From assembly GCA_900766815.1 (NCBI GenBank), contig CAAFWV010000099.1, positions 1-44,436 on the forward strand: a stretch of 44,436 bases of DNA. The letters run 5' to 3'. Origin of the DNA: Lachnospiraceae bacterium (GTDB taxonomy: Bacteria; Bacillota; Clostridia; Lachnospirales; Lachnospiraceae). The notes under the pieces were generated by a model. It ran no database searches, had not been told where the DNA came from, and saw only the letters and a list, made by a program, of their open reading frames with translations. A program made the translations under genes and the position numbers. Below, piece after piece: positions 17,225 to 25,768 of the stretch; position 1 is the stretch's first letter, and each line of letters starts with the position of its first letter.

Positions 17225-18241
17225 ATGTCAATACTGGTAACAGGTGGAGTTGGATTTATCGGAAGCCATACAGTGGTTGAGCTTCAAAACGCCGGATATG
17301 ACGTTGTTGTACTTGATAATTTGTGCAATGCCAATCCCAAGGTTCTTGACAGAATTGAAGCAATTACAGGCAGGAAGGTGCCGTTCTATAAGGCGGATAT
17401 CAGAGACAGAGAGGCACTTAATGAGATATTTGAGAAGGAGAGTATAGATTCGGTTATTCACTTTGCCGGACTTAAGGCGGTGGGTGAGTCTGTTCAGAAG
17501 CCTCTTGAATACTATGATAACAATATCGCCGGCACACTTGTACTGGTAGATGTAATGAGACAGCACGGATGCAAGAACATCATCTTCTCTTCTTCTGCAA
17601 CGGTATACGGCGACCCTGCCTTTGTTCCGATTACAGAGGAGTGTCCCAAGGGAGTATGTACCAATCCTTACGGATGGACCAAGTCAATGCTTGAGCAGAT
17701 ACTCTCTGATATCCAGAAGGCTGATAATGAGTGGAATGTGGTTCTGCTCAGATACTTCAATCCCATCGGTGCCCATAAGTCAGGTACAATCGGTGAGAAC
17801 CCTAACGGTATCCCCAACAATCTGATGCCCTATATCACACAGGTAGCCGTAGGCAAGAGAGAAGAGCTTGGAGTCTTCGGTGATGATTATGATACACCGG
17901 ACGGAACAGGTGTAAGAGATTATATCCATGTGGTTGACTTAGCCCTCGGACATGTGAAGGCTCTTAAGAAGATAGAGGAGAAGGCAGGACTTAAGATATA
18001 TAATCTCGGAACCGGCTGCGGATACAGTGTTCTTGATGTTGTACACAACTTCGAGAAGGCAAGCGGAGTTAAGATTCCATATTCAATTAAGCCCAGACGT
18101 GCAGGCGACATCGCTACCTGCTATGCTGATGCGGCTAAGGCTAAGGAGGAACTTGGCTGGGAGGCACAGTACGGTATCTTAGAGATGTGTGAAGACTCAT
18201 GGAGATGGCAGAAGAACAACCCTAACGGATATGATGACTAA
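17225..18241 (+). CDS. galE: UDP-glucose 4-epimerase
   Basis: The 338-residue short-chain dehydrogenase-type protein interconverts UDP-glucose and UDP-galactose with tightly bound NAD. It has the Rossmann motif TGGVGFIGSH near the start, the catalytic SSSATVYG block, and YGWTKSM (the Tyr-xxx-Lys pair). The late segment DGTGVRDYIHVVDLALGH is typical of GalE, as is the length. The start follows AGGAGG at 17215. It likely works with the nucleotidyltransferase just upstream to supply precursors for wall or exopolysaccharide. A repeat-derived terminator lies 50 bp after the stop. Confidence 0.95.
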   Translation: MSILVTGGVGFIGSHTVVELQNAGYDVVVLDNLCNANPKVLDRIEAITGRKVPFYKADIRDREALNEIFEKESIDSVIHFAGLKAVGESVQKPLEYYDNNIAGTLVLVDVMRQHGCKNIIFSSSATVYGDPAFVPITEECPKGVCTNPYGWTKSMLEQILSDIQKADNEWNVVLLRYFNPIGAHKSGTIGENPNGIPNNLMPYITQVAVGKREELGVFGDDYDTPDGTGVRDYIHVVDLALGHVKALKKIEEKAGLKIYNLGTGCGYSVLDVVHNFEKASGVKIPYSIKPRRAGDIATCYADAAKAKEELGWEAQYGILEMCEDSWRWQKNNPNGYDD

Positions 18242-18290
18242 TTGGATATATCTTTGTGGATATAGTGAATAATGCATTATTAATTAGAAA

Positions 18291-18337
18291 ATACATCGGA
18301 ATGCCGGTATTTTGGCCATTTCGATGTATTTCTTTTT
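18291..18337 (+). terminator. Terminator built from a 39-bp inverted-repeat element after galE
   Basis: ATACATCGG (18291-18299) pairs with TCGATGTAT (18321-18329). The hairpin is followed by TCTTTTTTT. It belongs to the same repeat family as the array at 29354-29925. Confidence 0.65.
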
Positions 18338-18340
18338 TTG

Positions 18341-18380
18341 ATACATCGGAAATGAGGATATGAGGGGCTCTCCGATGTAT
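18341..18380. repeat. 40-bp inverted-repeat element
   Basis: ATACATCGG (18341-18349) and CCGATGTAT (18372-18380) flank a 22-bp centre. The total is exactly 40 bp, the same as the eight copies after dnaE. It lies 11 bp after the galE terminator copy. Confidence 0.8.
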
Positions 18381-18402
18381 CCCCTCCGCAATTTACCCCG
18401 AA

Positions 18403-18500
18403 CCTCGGCAATCTGCCACGAACCCGAACCTTCGATTTGGCAAGAGGCGGCCTTTGTGTTACAATATAGTTTGGCTTTTTGTGTAAGCAGATTGCCGAGG
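18403..18500. promoter_or_regulatory. 14-bp perfect inverted repeat flanking the (p)ppGpp synthetase promoter
   Basis: CCTCGGCAATCTGC at 18403-18416 is the exact reverse complement of 18487-18500. An outer ATTTACCCC (18391-18399) also matches GGGGATAAAT just after the right arm, with one difference. The promoter sits inside the loop, so the arms lie near -69 and +15. A looping operator is one reading. Confidence 0.55.
18437..18465 (+). promoter_or_regulatory. Predicted sigma-A promoter of the small alarmone synthetase gene
   Basis: TTGGCA (18437-18442), a 17-bp spacer and TACAAT (18460-18465). The transcript would start near 18472, giving a leader of about 65 nt that contains one arm of the inverted repeat. 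Confidence 0.65.
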
Positions 18501-18536
18501 GGGATAAATATATTAGAAAATGGGGTTTTATGTAAG

Positions 18537-19187
18537 ATGACAGATGAGAAGAAGGATCCTATAGAGAACTGGAACGAGGTGCTGCTCATATACAGATCGG
18601 CACTTAAGGAGATTAATACCAAACTGGAGATCCTCAATGATGAGTTCCAGCATGTACACAGATACAATCCGATAGAGCATATCAAGTCCAGAATCAAGAC
18701 CAGCGAAAGCATTGTCAAGAAGCTTAAGCGTAAGGGCTATGAATCTACCATTGAGAATATGGTTGAGTATGTGGACGATATTGCCGGAATCAGAATTATC
18801 TGTTCATTCACATCGGATATCTACCAGATAGCAGAGATGTTAGCCAACCAGAATGATATCAAGGTACTGTCTGTTAAGGACTATATCAAGAATCCCAAGG
18901 AGAGCGGATATAAGAGCTATCATATGATAGTCACAATCCCTATATTCTTATCGGACAGACAGGTGGATGCCAAGGTGGAGATTCAGATAAGAACTGTCGC
19001 AATGGATTTCTGGGCGAGCCTTGAGCACAAGATTCATTATAAGTTCGAGGGTAATGCTCCTGAGCATATCAGGGAAGAGCTGGTGGAATGTGCACATATG
19101 GTATCAGACCTGGATGCCAGGATGCTTTCTCTTAATGAGGAAATCAGGGCTATTGCCGGAGATAAGGTGGACAGCTGGAAGTACTAA
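18537..19187 (+). CDS. Small alarmone synthetase, RelQ/YjbM-type (p)ppGpp synthetase
   Basis: I start at ATG 18537, giving 216 residues, the usual size of RelQ/RelP (about 210). Translation upstream of this gives no family similarity. A RelA/SpoT synthetase domain is clear: MVEYVDDIAGIRIICSFTSD, then GYKSYHMIVTIP, and VEIQIRTVAMDFWASLEHKI. No HD hydrolase, TGS or ACT domain is present, so it only makes (p)ppGpp (and possibly pGpp). Such enzymes respond mainly at the transcription level to wall stress in Firmicutes. The unusual inverted repeat around its promoter fits that. The ribosome binding site is weak. Expect an N-terminal helical extension (residues 1-40). Confidence 0.9.
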   Translation: MTDEKKDPIENWNEVLLIYRSALKEINTKLEILNDEFQHVHRYNPIEHIKSRIKTSESIVKKLKRKGYESTIENMVEYVDDIAGIRIICSFTSDIYQIAEMLANQNDIKVLSVKDYIKNPKESGYKSYHMIVTIPIFLSDRQVDAKVEIQIRTVAMDFWASLEHKIHYKFEGNAPEHIREELVECAHMVSDLDARMLSLNEEIRAIAGDKVDSWKY

Positions 19188-19193
19188 GAAAAG

Positions 19194-19238
19194 CTCCTCA
19201 AAAATGAGGAGTGCCCAGACACCTTACGGCGCCTGGGC
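19194..19238 (+). terminator. Double hairpin after the alarmone synthetase gene
   Basis: CTCCTCA/TGAGGAG (19194-19211, loop AAAA) is followed at once by GCCCAG/CTGGGC (19213-19238). Neither has a good T-run, so termination would be weak. A further AAACTCT/AGAGTTT pair spans 19258-19320. Confidence 0.4.
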
Positions 19239-19356
19239 TATTATGAAAAATTGTCTAAAACTCTGTTTGTTATGTAATTTATTATATTCACCATTTATGA
19301 ACAAATTATGAATAGAGTTTGAACATATAGTGAATTTCTACAAAAGGGAGGCCTAT

Positions 19357-19887
19357 ATGGAGGTTATTATTGATAAACTTGCACAAAGGATGAATAATTC
19401 GGATAAAAATAATACCCCATCAAGGGATAGCAGGTATGACGAGCTTCTGAGAGATATGAGAAAGCTCAATCTTAAGAACCTGGAATCGGCGGACAGATTA
19501 AGCGAGATTGTGAGCCGCAATGAAGACAGTAGTATTAAGCTGGGGGAGCTTGTAGACATGGGTATAGAGAATAATCTTAGAAAATCGGAAGAACTGGGTA
19601 AGCAGCAGGTTCAGGAGATTCTGGATGGCACTGCTGAGCTTGTACATAATGAGAATGTGAAGGTATATTGCAATATCAAGCAGAACCTGAAGGCAGAGCT
19701 TGATACACTTAAGGGCGATATTACCGGTGAAATAAAGGATGCGCTTGAAAGCAGTACTTTGAAGACAGAGGAGAAGGCACCTGTTAAGCATAAAGATACC
19801 TTCTTAAATGTCATGAGTATTCTGATTTTTATCGGAGTGCTTGCGGATATTGCGCTTCGTGTCCTTGAGATGTTGGGAATTCTATGA
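19357..19887 (+). CDS. Tail-anchored coiled-coil protein of unknown function
   Basis: I start at ATG 19357, with AGGGAGG upstream, rather than GTG 19330. The 176-residue protein is highly charged and helical over residues 1-140, with heptad-like Leu spacing, and ends in one hydrophobic helix (about residues 153-174). This is a C-terminal tail anchor, so most of it should lie in the cytoplasm. It overlaps the next gene, an M23 peptidase, by 4 bp (ATGA). It may regulate or localise that enzyme. I do not recognise a family. Confidence 0.7.
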   Translation: MEVIIDKLAQRMNNSDKNNTPSRDSRYDELLRDMRKLNLKNLESADRLSEIVSRNEDSSIKLGELVDMGIENNLRKSEELGKQQVQEILDGTAELVHNENVKVYCNIKQNLKAELDTLKGDITGEIKDALESSTLKTEEKAPVKHKDTFLNVMSILIFIGVLADIALRVLEMLGIL

Positions 19888-21464
19888 GGAAAATAAGCCT
19901 AAGCAGACGAGTGAGGGTCTCCTTTATTAAGTCTGCTATTCTTGTAATACTTTTGAATATTCTGTTCATTCCTCCGATTGTTAAGTACGAGCCGGATGGC
20001 GACAATCTCTTTATTCTGTATCTTAACGGTGAAGAGGTCGGTACGGTCGGAAGCCTTGACAAGGTGAATGAGCTTATGGCCGATGCACGAAGGATGGTTG
20101 GTCGGGACAGTGACTCAATTGTCTATTTAGAGTCCGACCTTGAGATAGAACCAAGGCACGCGCTTTTTGCCAAAGTGGACTCTGACCATACGGTTAGGGA
20201 GAATATGGCAGATGTGATGCGGGGAGATGTGTCCGAGGTGCTGCTGTCCTGCTATACCATGAGGATAGGCGATATTACCGTGAATCTGCCGGATTCGGAC
20301 TCGGTACGCGAGGTTCTGCAGGCGGCATTGGATGCCTATGATACCAAGGGTCAGTATAAGGCTGAGCTTGTCGTGGATCCCAACAGAGAGCTCAATGCGC
20401 TGACAGTTAACGTTGTTACGGATGAGGAAGCCAAGGCCAGGGCGGAGCAGGCACCGGTTGAGAATGCCGGACTTGCGGCAGTTATTGCGGAGACGCTTGA
20501 TGCGGAGGATGAGACAGAGGATGACGGTCTGTCCTTCGAGGATTATGACTATGGAATAACCGGTATGGTATTCGATGACAACATCGAGATAGTGGAGAGC
20601 TACCTTACCGAGGATCAGTTAAGTACCGTGGATGAGGCTATCGAAGAGGTGGTTTCGTTCAAGGAAGTAAATACGATATATGAGGTTCAGGATGGAGACA
20701 CGTTGTCTGAGATTTCGATGAAGACACAGGTGCCCATGGAGAAAATCGTAGAACTCAATGCCAATCTGGAGGATACCAATTCCATGATTCGCTCGGGCGA
20801 TGAGCTTGTGGTTACAACCACTGCACCGCCCATTACCGTGGAACGCGTGGAGCGACAGTACATTGAGGAGTATTATGATGCAGAGATTCAGTATGTGGAC
20901 AACGATGAGTGGTATACCTATGAACAGGTGACTCTGCAGCAGCCTTCCTGCGGTAGAAGAAATATTGTGGCTGATATTACTTATGAGAATGATAAGGAGG
21001 TCGGCCGTGAGATTGTCAAGGAAGAGGTATTGGTTGAGGCGGTCCCCAAGATTGTGGAGCGCGGTACCAAGATTCCTCCGACATATATCAAGCCACTGTC
21101 GGGCGGCAGACTCTCGAGCGGATTCGGAGGACGTAAGGCTCCGACCAAGGGAGCATCGACCAACCATAAGGGTGTGGATTGGGCTACACCTATTGGTACT
21201 GCCATTTATGCTTCAAGTGGTGGAACGGTAACCAAGGCAGGCTGGGGAAGCGGATATGGATATGTTATCTATATTAAGCATCCTGACGGAAGAGAGACCA
21301 GGTACGGACACTTAAGTAAGGTATTGGTATCTCCGGGTCAGTCTGTAAAGCAGGGGCAGAAGATTGCACTTAGCGGTAATACCGGTAGAAGTACCGGACC
21401 GCATCTCCATTTCGAGATAAGAATAAACGGAGTTGCGGTTAACCCTCTGAAATACTTGAATTAG
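19884..21464 (+). CDS. Cell-wall endopeptidase with LysM, G5 and M23 domains
   Basis: The 526-residue protein has one N-terminal membrane helix (about residues 16-34) and an extracellular part. A LysM domain starts near Y266 (YEVQDGDTLSEI) and ends near residue 310, a G5-like domain spans about 318-395, and an M23 lysostaphin-type peptidase spans 400-525. Zinc ligands are visible: H428 and D432 in NHKGVDWATP, and H507/H509 in PHLHFEI. It should cut peptide cross-links in peptidoglycan, and this active-site set looks complete. It is co-translated with the preceding tail-anchored protein. Gene order with murA suggests wall turnover. Confidence 0.9.
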   Translation: MRKISLSRRVRVSFIKSAILVILLNILFIPPIVKYEPDGDNLFILYLNGEEVGTVGSLDKVNELMADARRMVGRDSDSIVYLESDLEIEPRHALFAKVDSDHTVRENMADVMRGDVSEVLLSCYTMRIGDITVNLPDSDSVREVLQAALDAYDTKGQYKAELVVDPNRELNALTVNVVTDEEAKARAEQAPVENAGLAAVIAETLDAEDETEDDGLSFEDYDYGITGMVFDDNIEIVESYLTEDQLSTVDEAIEEVVSFKEVNTIYEVQDGDTLSEISMKTQVPMEKIVELNANLEDTNSMIRSGDELVVTTTAPPITVERVERQYIEEYYDAEIQYVDNDEWYTYEQVTLQQPSCGRRNIVADITYENDKEVGREIVKEEVLVEAVPKIVERGTKIPPTYIKPLSGGRLSSGFGGRKAPTKGASTNHKGVDWATPIGTAIYASSGGTVTKAGWGSGYGYVIYIKHPDGRETRYGHLSKVLVSPGQSVKQGQKIALSGNTGRSTGPHLHFEIRINGVAVNPLKYLN

Positions 21465-21485
21465 TCGTATAGCGGATGATATAAT
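21456..21485 (+). promoter_or_regulatory. Predicted sigma-A promoter of murA
   Basis: TTGAAT (21456-21461), an 18-bp spacer, and TATAAT (21480-21485) with an extended TGA before it. It starts inside the end of the M23 gene and leaves a leader of about 55 nt. Confidence 0.55.
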
Positions 21486-21547
21486 AGGTCAGATAGGTTG
21501 ATATAAAATGTAAGGGGATAATAATCAACTTAAAGATTTGAGGACTA

Positions 21548-22846
21548 ATGATGGAACAGTACGCAATCAAGGGCGGCAACGCCCTTGTTGGAGAGGTCGA
21601 AATCGGAGGCGCCAAGAATGCGGCATTGGGTATTCTTGCTGCGTCACTTATGACCGATGAGACCGTATTAATAGACAATCTGCCCGATGTTCGGGACATC
21701 AATGTTATGATTCAGGCAATGGAGAGCATTGGTGTAATAGTAGAGAGAATCGACCGTCATACAGTGAAGGTCAATGGTGGCAGCATTCATTCGACCGTTG
21801 TTGAGGGAGATTATATCAGGAAGATTCGAGCATCCTACTATCTGGTGGGAGCATTGCTTGGTAAATACAGTCAGGCGGAGGTTAAGCTTCCCGGTGGATG
21901 TAACATCGGTACCCGTGCCATAGACCAGCACCTGAAGGGGTTCAGGGCGCTCGGTGCGAGGGATGCCGGAGTATCGGGAGGAATGATTGTAGCTCATGCA
22001 GAGCATCTGAAGGGCGCACATATTTATCTCGATATGGTTACAGTCGGAGCAACCATCAATCTGATGCTTGCAGCGGTTATGGCCGACGGACTTACCACTA
22101 TTGAGAATGCAGCGAAGGAGCCACACGTCGTAGACGTTGCCAACTTCCTTAACTGTATGGGCGCTTCCATAAAAGGTGCGGGAACTGACGTAATCAGGAT
22201 TCGTGGGGTTTCCGGATTACATGGTACGGAGTATACAATAATTCCCGACCAGATTGAGGCAGGAACCTTCATGTTCGCTGCAGCAGTTACCAAGGGAGAT
22301 GTTACGGTTAAGAACGTAATTCCGAAGCATCTGGAGTCAATCACATCAAAGCTGGTGGAGATTGGATGTGAGGTAGAGGAGAGTGATGATGCGGTAAGAG
22401 TGGTTGCCAGCAAGCCGCTTCTGCATACTCATGTTAAGACTCTTCCTTATCCGGGATTCCCGACAGATATGCAGCCGCAGATAACCGTGGCACTTGGTCT
22501 TGCAGAGGGAACAAGTATTGTAACGGAGAGTATCTTCGAGAACAGATTCAAATACGTTGAGGAGCTGGTCAGAATGGGGGCCGGCATCAAGGTAGAAGGG
22601 AATACAGCTATTATTGAGGGCGTTAAGGGTTATTCGGGCGCAGGTATCACAGCACCTGACCTTAGAGCCGGAGCAGCGTTAGTTCTTGCTGCTCTTGCCG
22701 CTGACGGAGTGAGCTCAGTGGATGATATCAAATATATTGAGCGTGGATATGAAGACTTCCATCTGAAGCTTCAGTCTCTGGGGGCAGAGATAGAGAAGGT
22801 GGAGTCTGAGAGAGACCTACAGAAGTTCAGACTTCGCGTAGGTTGA
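21548..22846 (+). CDS. murA: UDP-N-acetylglucosamine 1-carboxyvinyltransferase
   Basis: The 432-residue enzyme makes UDP-GlcNAc-enolpyruvate from UDP-GlcNAc and PEP, the first committed step of peptidoglycan synthesis in the cytoplasm. It opens with IKGGNALVGEVEIGGAKNAAL, with the catalytic Lys in the GAKN motif. The active-site Cys is present at C118 in PGGCNIG, so it should be sensitive to fosfomycin. The QIEAGTF and FPTDMQPQ blocks are complete. Two ATGs lie back to back (21548 and 21551), and either may be used. Firmicutes often have two murA paralogues; this one cannot be assigned to A or Z. Confidence 0.95.
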   Translation: MMEQYAIKGGNALVGEVEIGGAKNAALGILAASLMTDETVLIDNLPDVRDINVMIQAMESIGVIVERIDRHTVKVNGGSIHSTVVEGDYIRKIRASYYLVGALLGKYSQAEVKLPGGCNIGTRAIDQHLKGFRALGARDAGVSGGMIVAHAEHLKGAHIYLDMVTVGATINLMLAAVMADGLTTIENAAKEPHVVDVANFLNCMGASIKGAGTDVIRIRGVSGLHGTEYTIIPDQIEAGTFMFAAAVTKGDVTVKNVIPKHLESITSKLVEIGCEVEESDDAVRVVASKPLLHTHVKTLPYPGFPTDMQPQITVALGLAEGTSIVTESIFENRFKYVEELVRMGAGIKVEGNTAIIEGVKGYSGAGITAPDLRAGAALVLAALAADGVSSVDDIKYIERGYEDFHLKLQSLGAEIEKVESERDLQKFRLRVG

Positions 22847-22887
22847 TAAATGAGGGTTACATTAATTAGCACACTTACGGGGGGAAA

Positions 22888-23958
22888 ATGGGAAAGATGA
22901 ATGTCAACAAGCTTCTGCCGGGCATGGTTCTTGGAACCGATGTCTACAATATGAACGATCAGTTAATACTTCCGGAAGGACTGGTACTTAACGAGAGGGC
23001 GATAGAGAAGCTTAAGTTTTATGATATTAATTACGTTAATATCAAGGATGAAGAACCCTCCGTAGAGGAAGAGGAGGAAGAGGGCTCATATGGAGCCAGA
23101 CTGCGTGCAACACCTGAATTCAAGCAGTTCAAGCAGGAATTCGAGCAGGCTGTCGGTGAGATGAGCAGAATGGTTACCGATGTGGTACTGAGGAATGCTC
23201 CTCTGGACTCAGAGAAGCTGGTATCGGATGCACTCCGTATGCTTCATCCGCCGACAGGTGATATCAATGTATTCGACATGGTGCACAATATGCGTGCCTA
23301 TGATGATATTACCTTCGCTCACAGCATGAATGTAGGACTCATCTGCAATGTATTTGCAGGCTGGATGGGCTTCAATGAGGAGGAACAGCGCCTGGCAACA
23401 GAGTGCGGTATTCTTCATGATATAGGTAAGCTCAAGATATCCGAGTCTATCATTAAGAAGCCTAAGAAGTTAACGGAGGCTGAATATCTCGTGGTCAAGA
23501 CTCATCCGACCGAAGGATATAAGATACTTCAGAGATATGATGTCAGCGAACATGTGAAGAATTCTGCACTTATGCATCATGAGAGAGCAGACGGCTCGGG
23601 CTATCCTCTCGGACTTGTCAGCAATCAGATAGATAAGTATGCCAAGATGGTTGCCATTGCCGATGTATATGAGGCTATGACAGCTGCCAGGAATTATAGA
23701 GGCAGTCTGTGTCCCTTCACTGTAATAGAAGCCTTCGAGGAAGAGGGTCTGCAGAAGTATGATACACAGATGATTATGACCTTCCTTGAGAATATCGTTA
23801 ATACCTATATGCTTAACAGAGTGGGCTTAAGTAACGGTATGTCGGGAGACATCATCTTCATCAACAAGCAGAGGCTGTCAAGACCTGTTGTTAAGTGCGG
23901 CAATGACTATATCGATTTGTCCAAGGAGAAGGATGTCAGAATCGATAAGCTCTTATAA
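22888..23958 (+). CDS. HD-GYP domain protein (probable cyclic-di-nucleotide phosphodiesterase)
   Basis: The 356-residue protein has an N-terminal DUF3391-like region (about 1-120), with LPGMVLGTDVYN and an acidic EEEEEEG stretch, and a C-terminal HD-GYP domain. Key residues are complete: HDIGK at H177-K181 and HHERADGSGYP at H230-P240, with KTHPTEGYKIL between them. The G-Y-P signature itself is present, which is required for c-di-GMP cleavage in the family. No membrane helix is visible, so it acts in the cytoplasm. A strong terminator follows. The real nucleotide substrate is not proven by sequence. Confidence 0.9.
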   Translation: MGKMNVNKLLPGMVLGTDVYNMNDQLILPEGLVLNERAIEKLKFYDINYVNIKDEEPSVEEEEEEGSYGARLRATPEFKQFKQEFEQAVGEMSRMVTDVVLRNAPLDSEKLVSDALRMLHPPTGDINVFDMVHNMRAYDDITFAHSMNVGLICNVFAGWMGFNEEEQRLATECGILHDIGKLKISESIIKKPKKLTEAEYLVVKTHPTEGYKILQRYDVSEHVKNSALMHHERADGSGYPLGLVSNQIDKYAKMVAIADVYEAMTAARNYRGSLCPFTVIEAFEEEGLQKYDTQMIMTFLENIVNTYMLNRVGLSNGMSGDIIFINKQRLSRPVVKCGNDYIDLSKEKDVRIDKLL

Positions 23959-23986
23959 AGAGATATTATTGAAATGTTTATAATAC

Positions 23987-24021
23987 ATCGGGAATCCAAG
24001 TAAAACGGATTCCCGATTTTG
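23987..24021 (+). terminator. Rho-independent terminator after the HD-GYP gene, related to the 40-bp repeat
   Basis: A perfect 11-bp stem ATCGGGAATCC/GGATTCCCGAT has a 9-nt loop and is followed by TTT. Its left side (ATACATCGGG from 23983) matches the 40-bp repeat family, but the right end has lost the TGTAT sequence. Confidence 0.85.
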
Positions 24022-24082
24022 CTATATTATAATGTGTTCTGACGGCGGTTTTCGATAAATTGATAAATTGCCGTTAATTCTA

Positions 24083-24111
24083 TTGACACGCGCCCATACA
24101 TATTGTATTGT
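24083..24111 (+). promoter_or_regulatory. Predicted sigma-A promoter of the metK transcript
   Basis: TTGACA (24083-24088), a 17-bp spacer and TATTGT (24106-24111). It lies just upstream of the riboswitch aptamer. Confidence 0.7.
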
Positions 24112-24140
24112 TAGTCGTGGAAAATTAAATCACTGTGTAG

Positions 24141-24253
24141 ATACTCTTATTCAGAGTGGTGGAGGTACATAGGACCTGTGAAGCCACGGCAACCCCAGAC
24201 CGCGAGGTAGGAAGGTGCCAACCTGAGCAACATCTTATTCAATGAGAATAAGT
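24141..24253 (+). promoter_or_regulatory. SAM-I (S-box) riboswitch aptamer upstream of metK
   Basis: The S-box core AGAGTGGTGGAGG, then ACCTGTGAAGCC, CGGCAACCCC and AGGTGCCAACC, is easy to recognise. P1 pairs CTTATTC (24146-24152) with GAATAAG (24246-24252). SAM binding should favour the terminator downstream and turn metK off when SAM is high. Confidence 0.93.
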
Positions 24254-24291
24254 ACTATTGAACAATAAGAGGATTTGAGATATATGTCGAG

Positions 24292-24318
24292 TCCGCTTAT
24301 TCACAGCGGATTTTTTTA
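24292..24318 (+). terminator. Terminator of the SAM riboswitch expression platform
   Basis: TCCGCT pairs with AGCGGA (24292-24310) and is followed by about eight T. The upstream AATAAGAGG (near 24265) can pair with the 5' side of P1 (CTCTTATT), a plausible antiterminator. Confidence 0.8.
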
Positions 24319-24383
24319 TTCCCCCAACCCAATGTTTGAACTGTCGCAATAGAGCGACAGGTTCGCTTATGAAAGGAGAATAT

Positions 24384-25568
24384 ATGAGCGAGAAGAAGAT
24401 TTTTACATCTGAGTCAGTAACAGAAGGACATCCTGACAAAGTCTGCGATATGGTATCAGATGCCATCCTTGATGCATGCTTTGAGCAGGACCCAATGAGC
24501 CGTGTAGCCTGTGAGACAGCCAGCTGTACAGGCTTCGTCCTTGTAACAGGAGAGATTACAACCAATGCACAGCTTGATATTCCTGCAATTGTACGCAAGA
24601 CAGTAACCGAGATCGGATACGATGACGGCAAGAAGGGTCTTGACGGTAATTCATGTGCAGTATTTGTTGCTCTTGATAAGCAGTCAGCAGATATTGCAAT
24701 GGGCGTTGATAAGGCCTTAGAGGCTAAGGCAGGCGAGCTTAAGGACGACCTTGATACAGGTGCCGGCGACCAGGGTATGATGTTTGGTTATGCAACCAAC
24801 GAGACAGATTCTTATATGCCTTACTCAATCGACCTTGCACACAAGCTTGCACTCAAGCTTACAGAGGTTAGAAAGAACGGAACACTTAAGTATCTCCGTC
24901 CCGATGGCAAGACTCAGGTATCTGTAGAATATGATGAGAATGACAAGCCTGTAAGACTTGAGGCAGTCGTTCTGTCAACACAGCACGATGAGATTGTTAC
25001 TCAGGAGCAGATTCATGAGGATATCAAGAAGTATGTCTTCGCACCAATCCTTCCTAAGGAGCTTATCGATGACAACACCAAGTTCTTCATCAATCCTACA
25101 GGAAGATTCGTAATCGGTGGACCTCACGGTGATGCCGGTCTCACCGGACGTAAGATCATCGTTGATACCTACGGTGGAATGGCCCGTCACGGCGGCGGCG
25201 CTTTCTCAGGAAAGGACTGCACTAAGGTGGATCGTTCTGCTGCATATGCTGCAAGATATGTTGCCAAGAATATCGTGGCAGCAGGCCTTGCTGACAAGTG
25301 TGAGATTCAGCTTTCATATGCTATCGGTGTTGCCGTTCCCACATCAGTACGCGTTGATACCTTTGGAACAGGCAAACTCAGCGACGAGAAGCTCGTTGAA
25401 ATCGTAAGAGACAACTTCGACCTCCGTCCGGCAGGCATTATCAAGATGCTTGACCTTCGTCGTCCGATTTACAAGCAGACAGCAGCTTACGGTCACTTCG
25501 GCCGCAACGACCTGAACCTTCCCTGGGAGCAGACAGACAAGGCTGAGGCTTTAAAGAAGTATCTCTAA
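24384..25568 (+). CDS. metK: S-adenosylmethionine synthetase
   Basis: I start at ATG 24384, after GAAAGGAGAA; an in-frame ATG at 24336 lies next to the riboswitch terminator and is unlikely. The 394-residue protein joins ATP and methionine to make SAM. It has SVTEGHPDKVCD with the ATP-binding His, GAGDQGMMFGYA, and GGPHGDAGLTGRKIIVDTYGG. The length fits the family. Its control by a SAM-I riboswitch gives product feedback. A clear terminator follows at 25621. Confidence 0.97.
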   Translation: MSEKKIFTSESVTEGHPDKVCDMVSDAILDACFEQDPMSRVACETASCTGFVLVTGEITTNAQLDIPAIVRKTVTEIGYDDGKKGLDGNSCAVFVALDKQSADIAMGVDKALEAKAGELKDDLDTGAGDQGMMFGYATNETDSYMPYSIDLAHKLALKLTEVRKNGTLKYLRPDGKTQVSVEYDENDKPVRLEAVVLSTQHDEIVTQEQIHEDIKKYVFAPILPKELIDDNTKFFINPTGRFVIGGPHGDAGLTGRKIIVDTYGGMARHGGGAFSGKDCTKVDRSAAYAARYVAKNIVAAGLADKCEIQLSYAIGVAVPTSVRVDTFGTGKLSDEKLVEIVRDNFDLRPAGIIKMLDLRRPIYKQTAAYGHFGRNDLNLPWEQTDKAEALKKYL

Positions 25569-25621
25569 TATATTGATAGAGTTCGTTGGGACATAGAATT
25601 GCCCAAATGTCATAAGTCATA

Positions 25622-25650
25622 AAAAGTGCGGTGCATTACCGCACTTTTTT
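25622..25650 (+). terminator. Rho-independent terminator after metK
   Basis: An 11-bp stem AAAAGTGCGGT/ACCGCACTTTT has loop GCATT and ends in a T-run. The symmetric A and T ends would also allow it to work from the other strand. Confidence 0.9.
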
Positions 25651-25736
25651 ATTGCAACAATTCCCATTGGAAGCATGATAGGAAATACGATAAGAAATGT
25701 CATGGGAAATGTGACAAAAAACGTCCCGCTGTGTGA

Positions 25737-25742
25737 TATAAT
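25737..25742 (+). promoter_or_regulatory. Predicted extended -10 of the dnaE promoter
   Basis: TGATATAAT gives an extended -10, with TATAAT 26 bp before the start codon. No good -35 is present at 17 bp; GTGACA (25711-25716) lies 20 bp upstream. Confidence 0.4.
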
Positions 25743-25768
25743 TATTAACATATTTAAGGAGATAAATC

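Noticed and set aside
24141..24318. T-box leader instead of a SAM riboswitch
   Set aside because: The S-box core motifs are complete and there is no T-box sequence or specifier loop.
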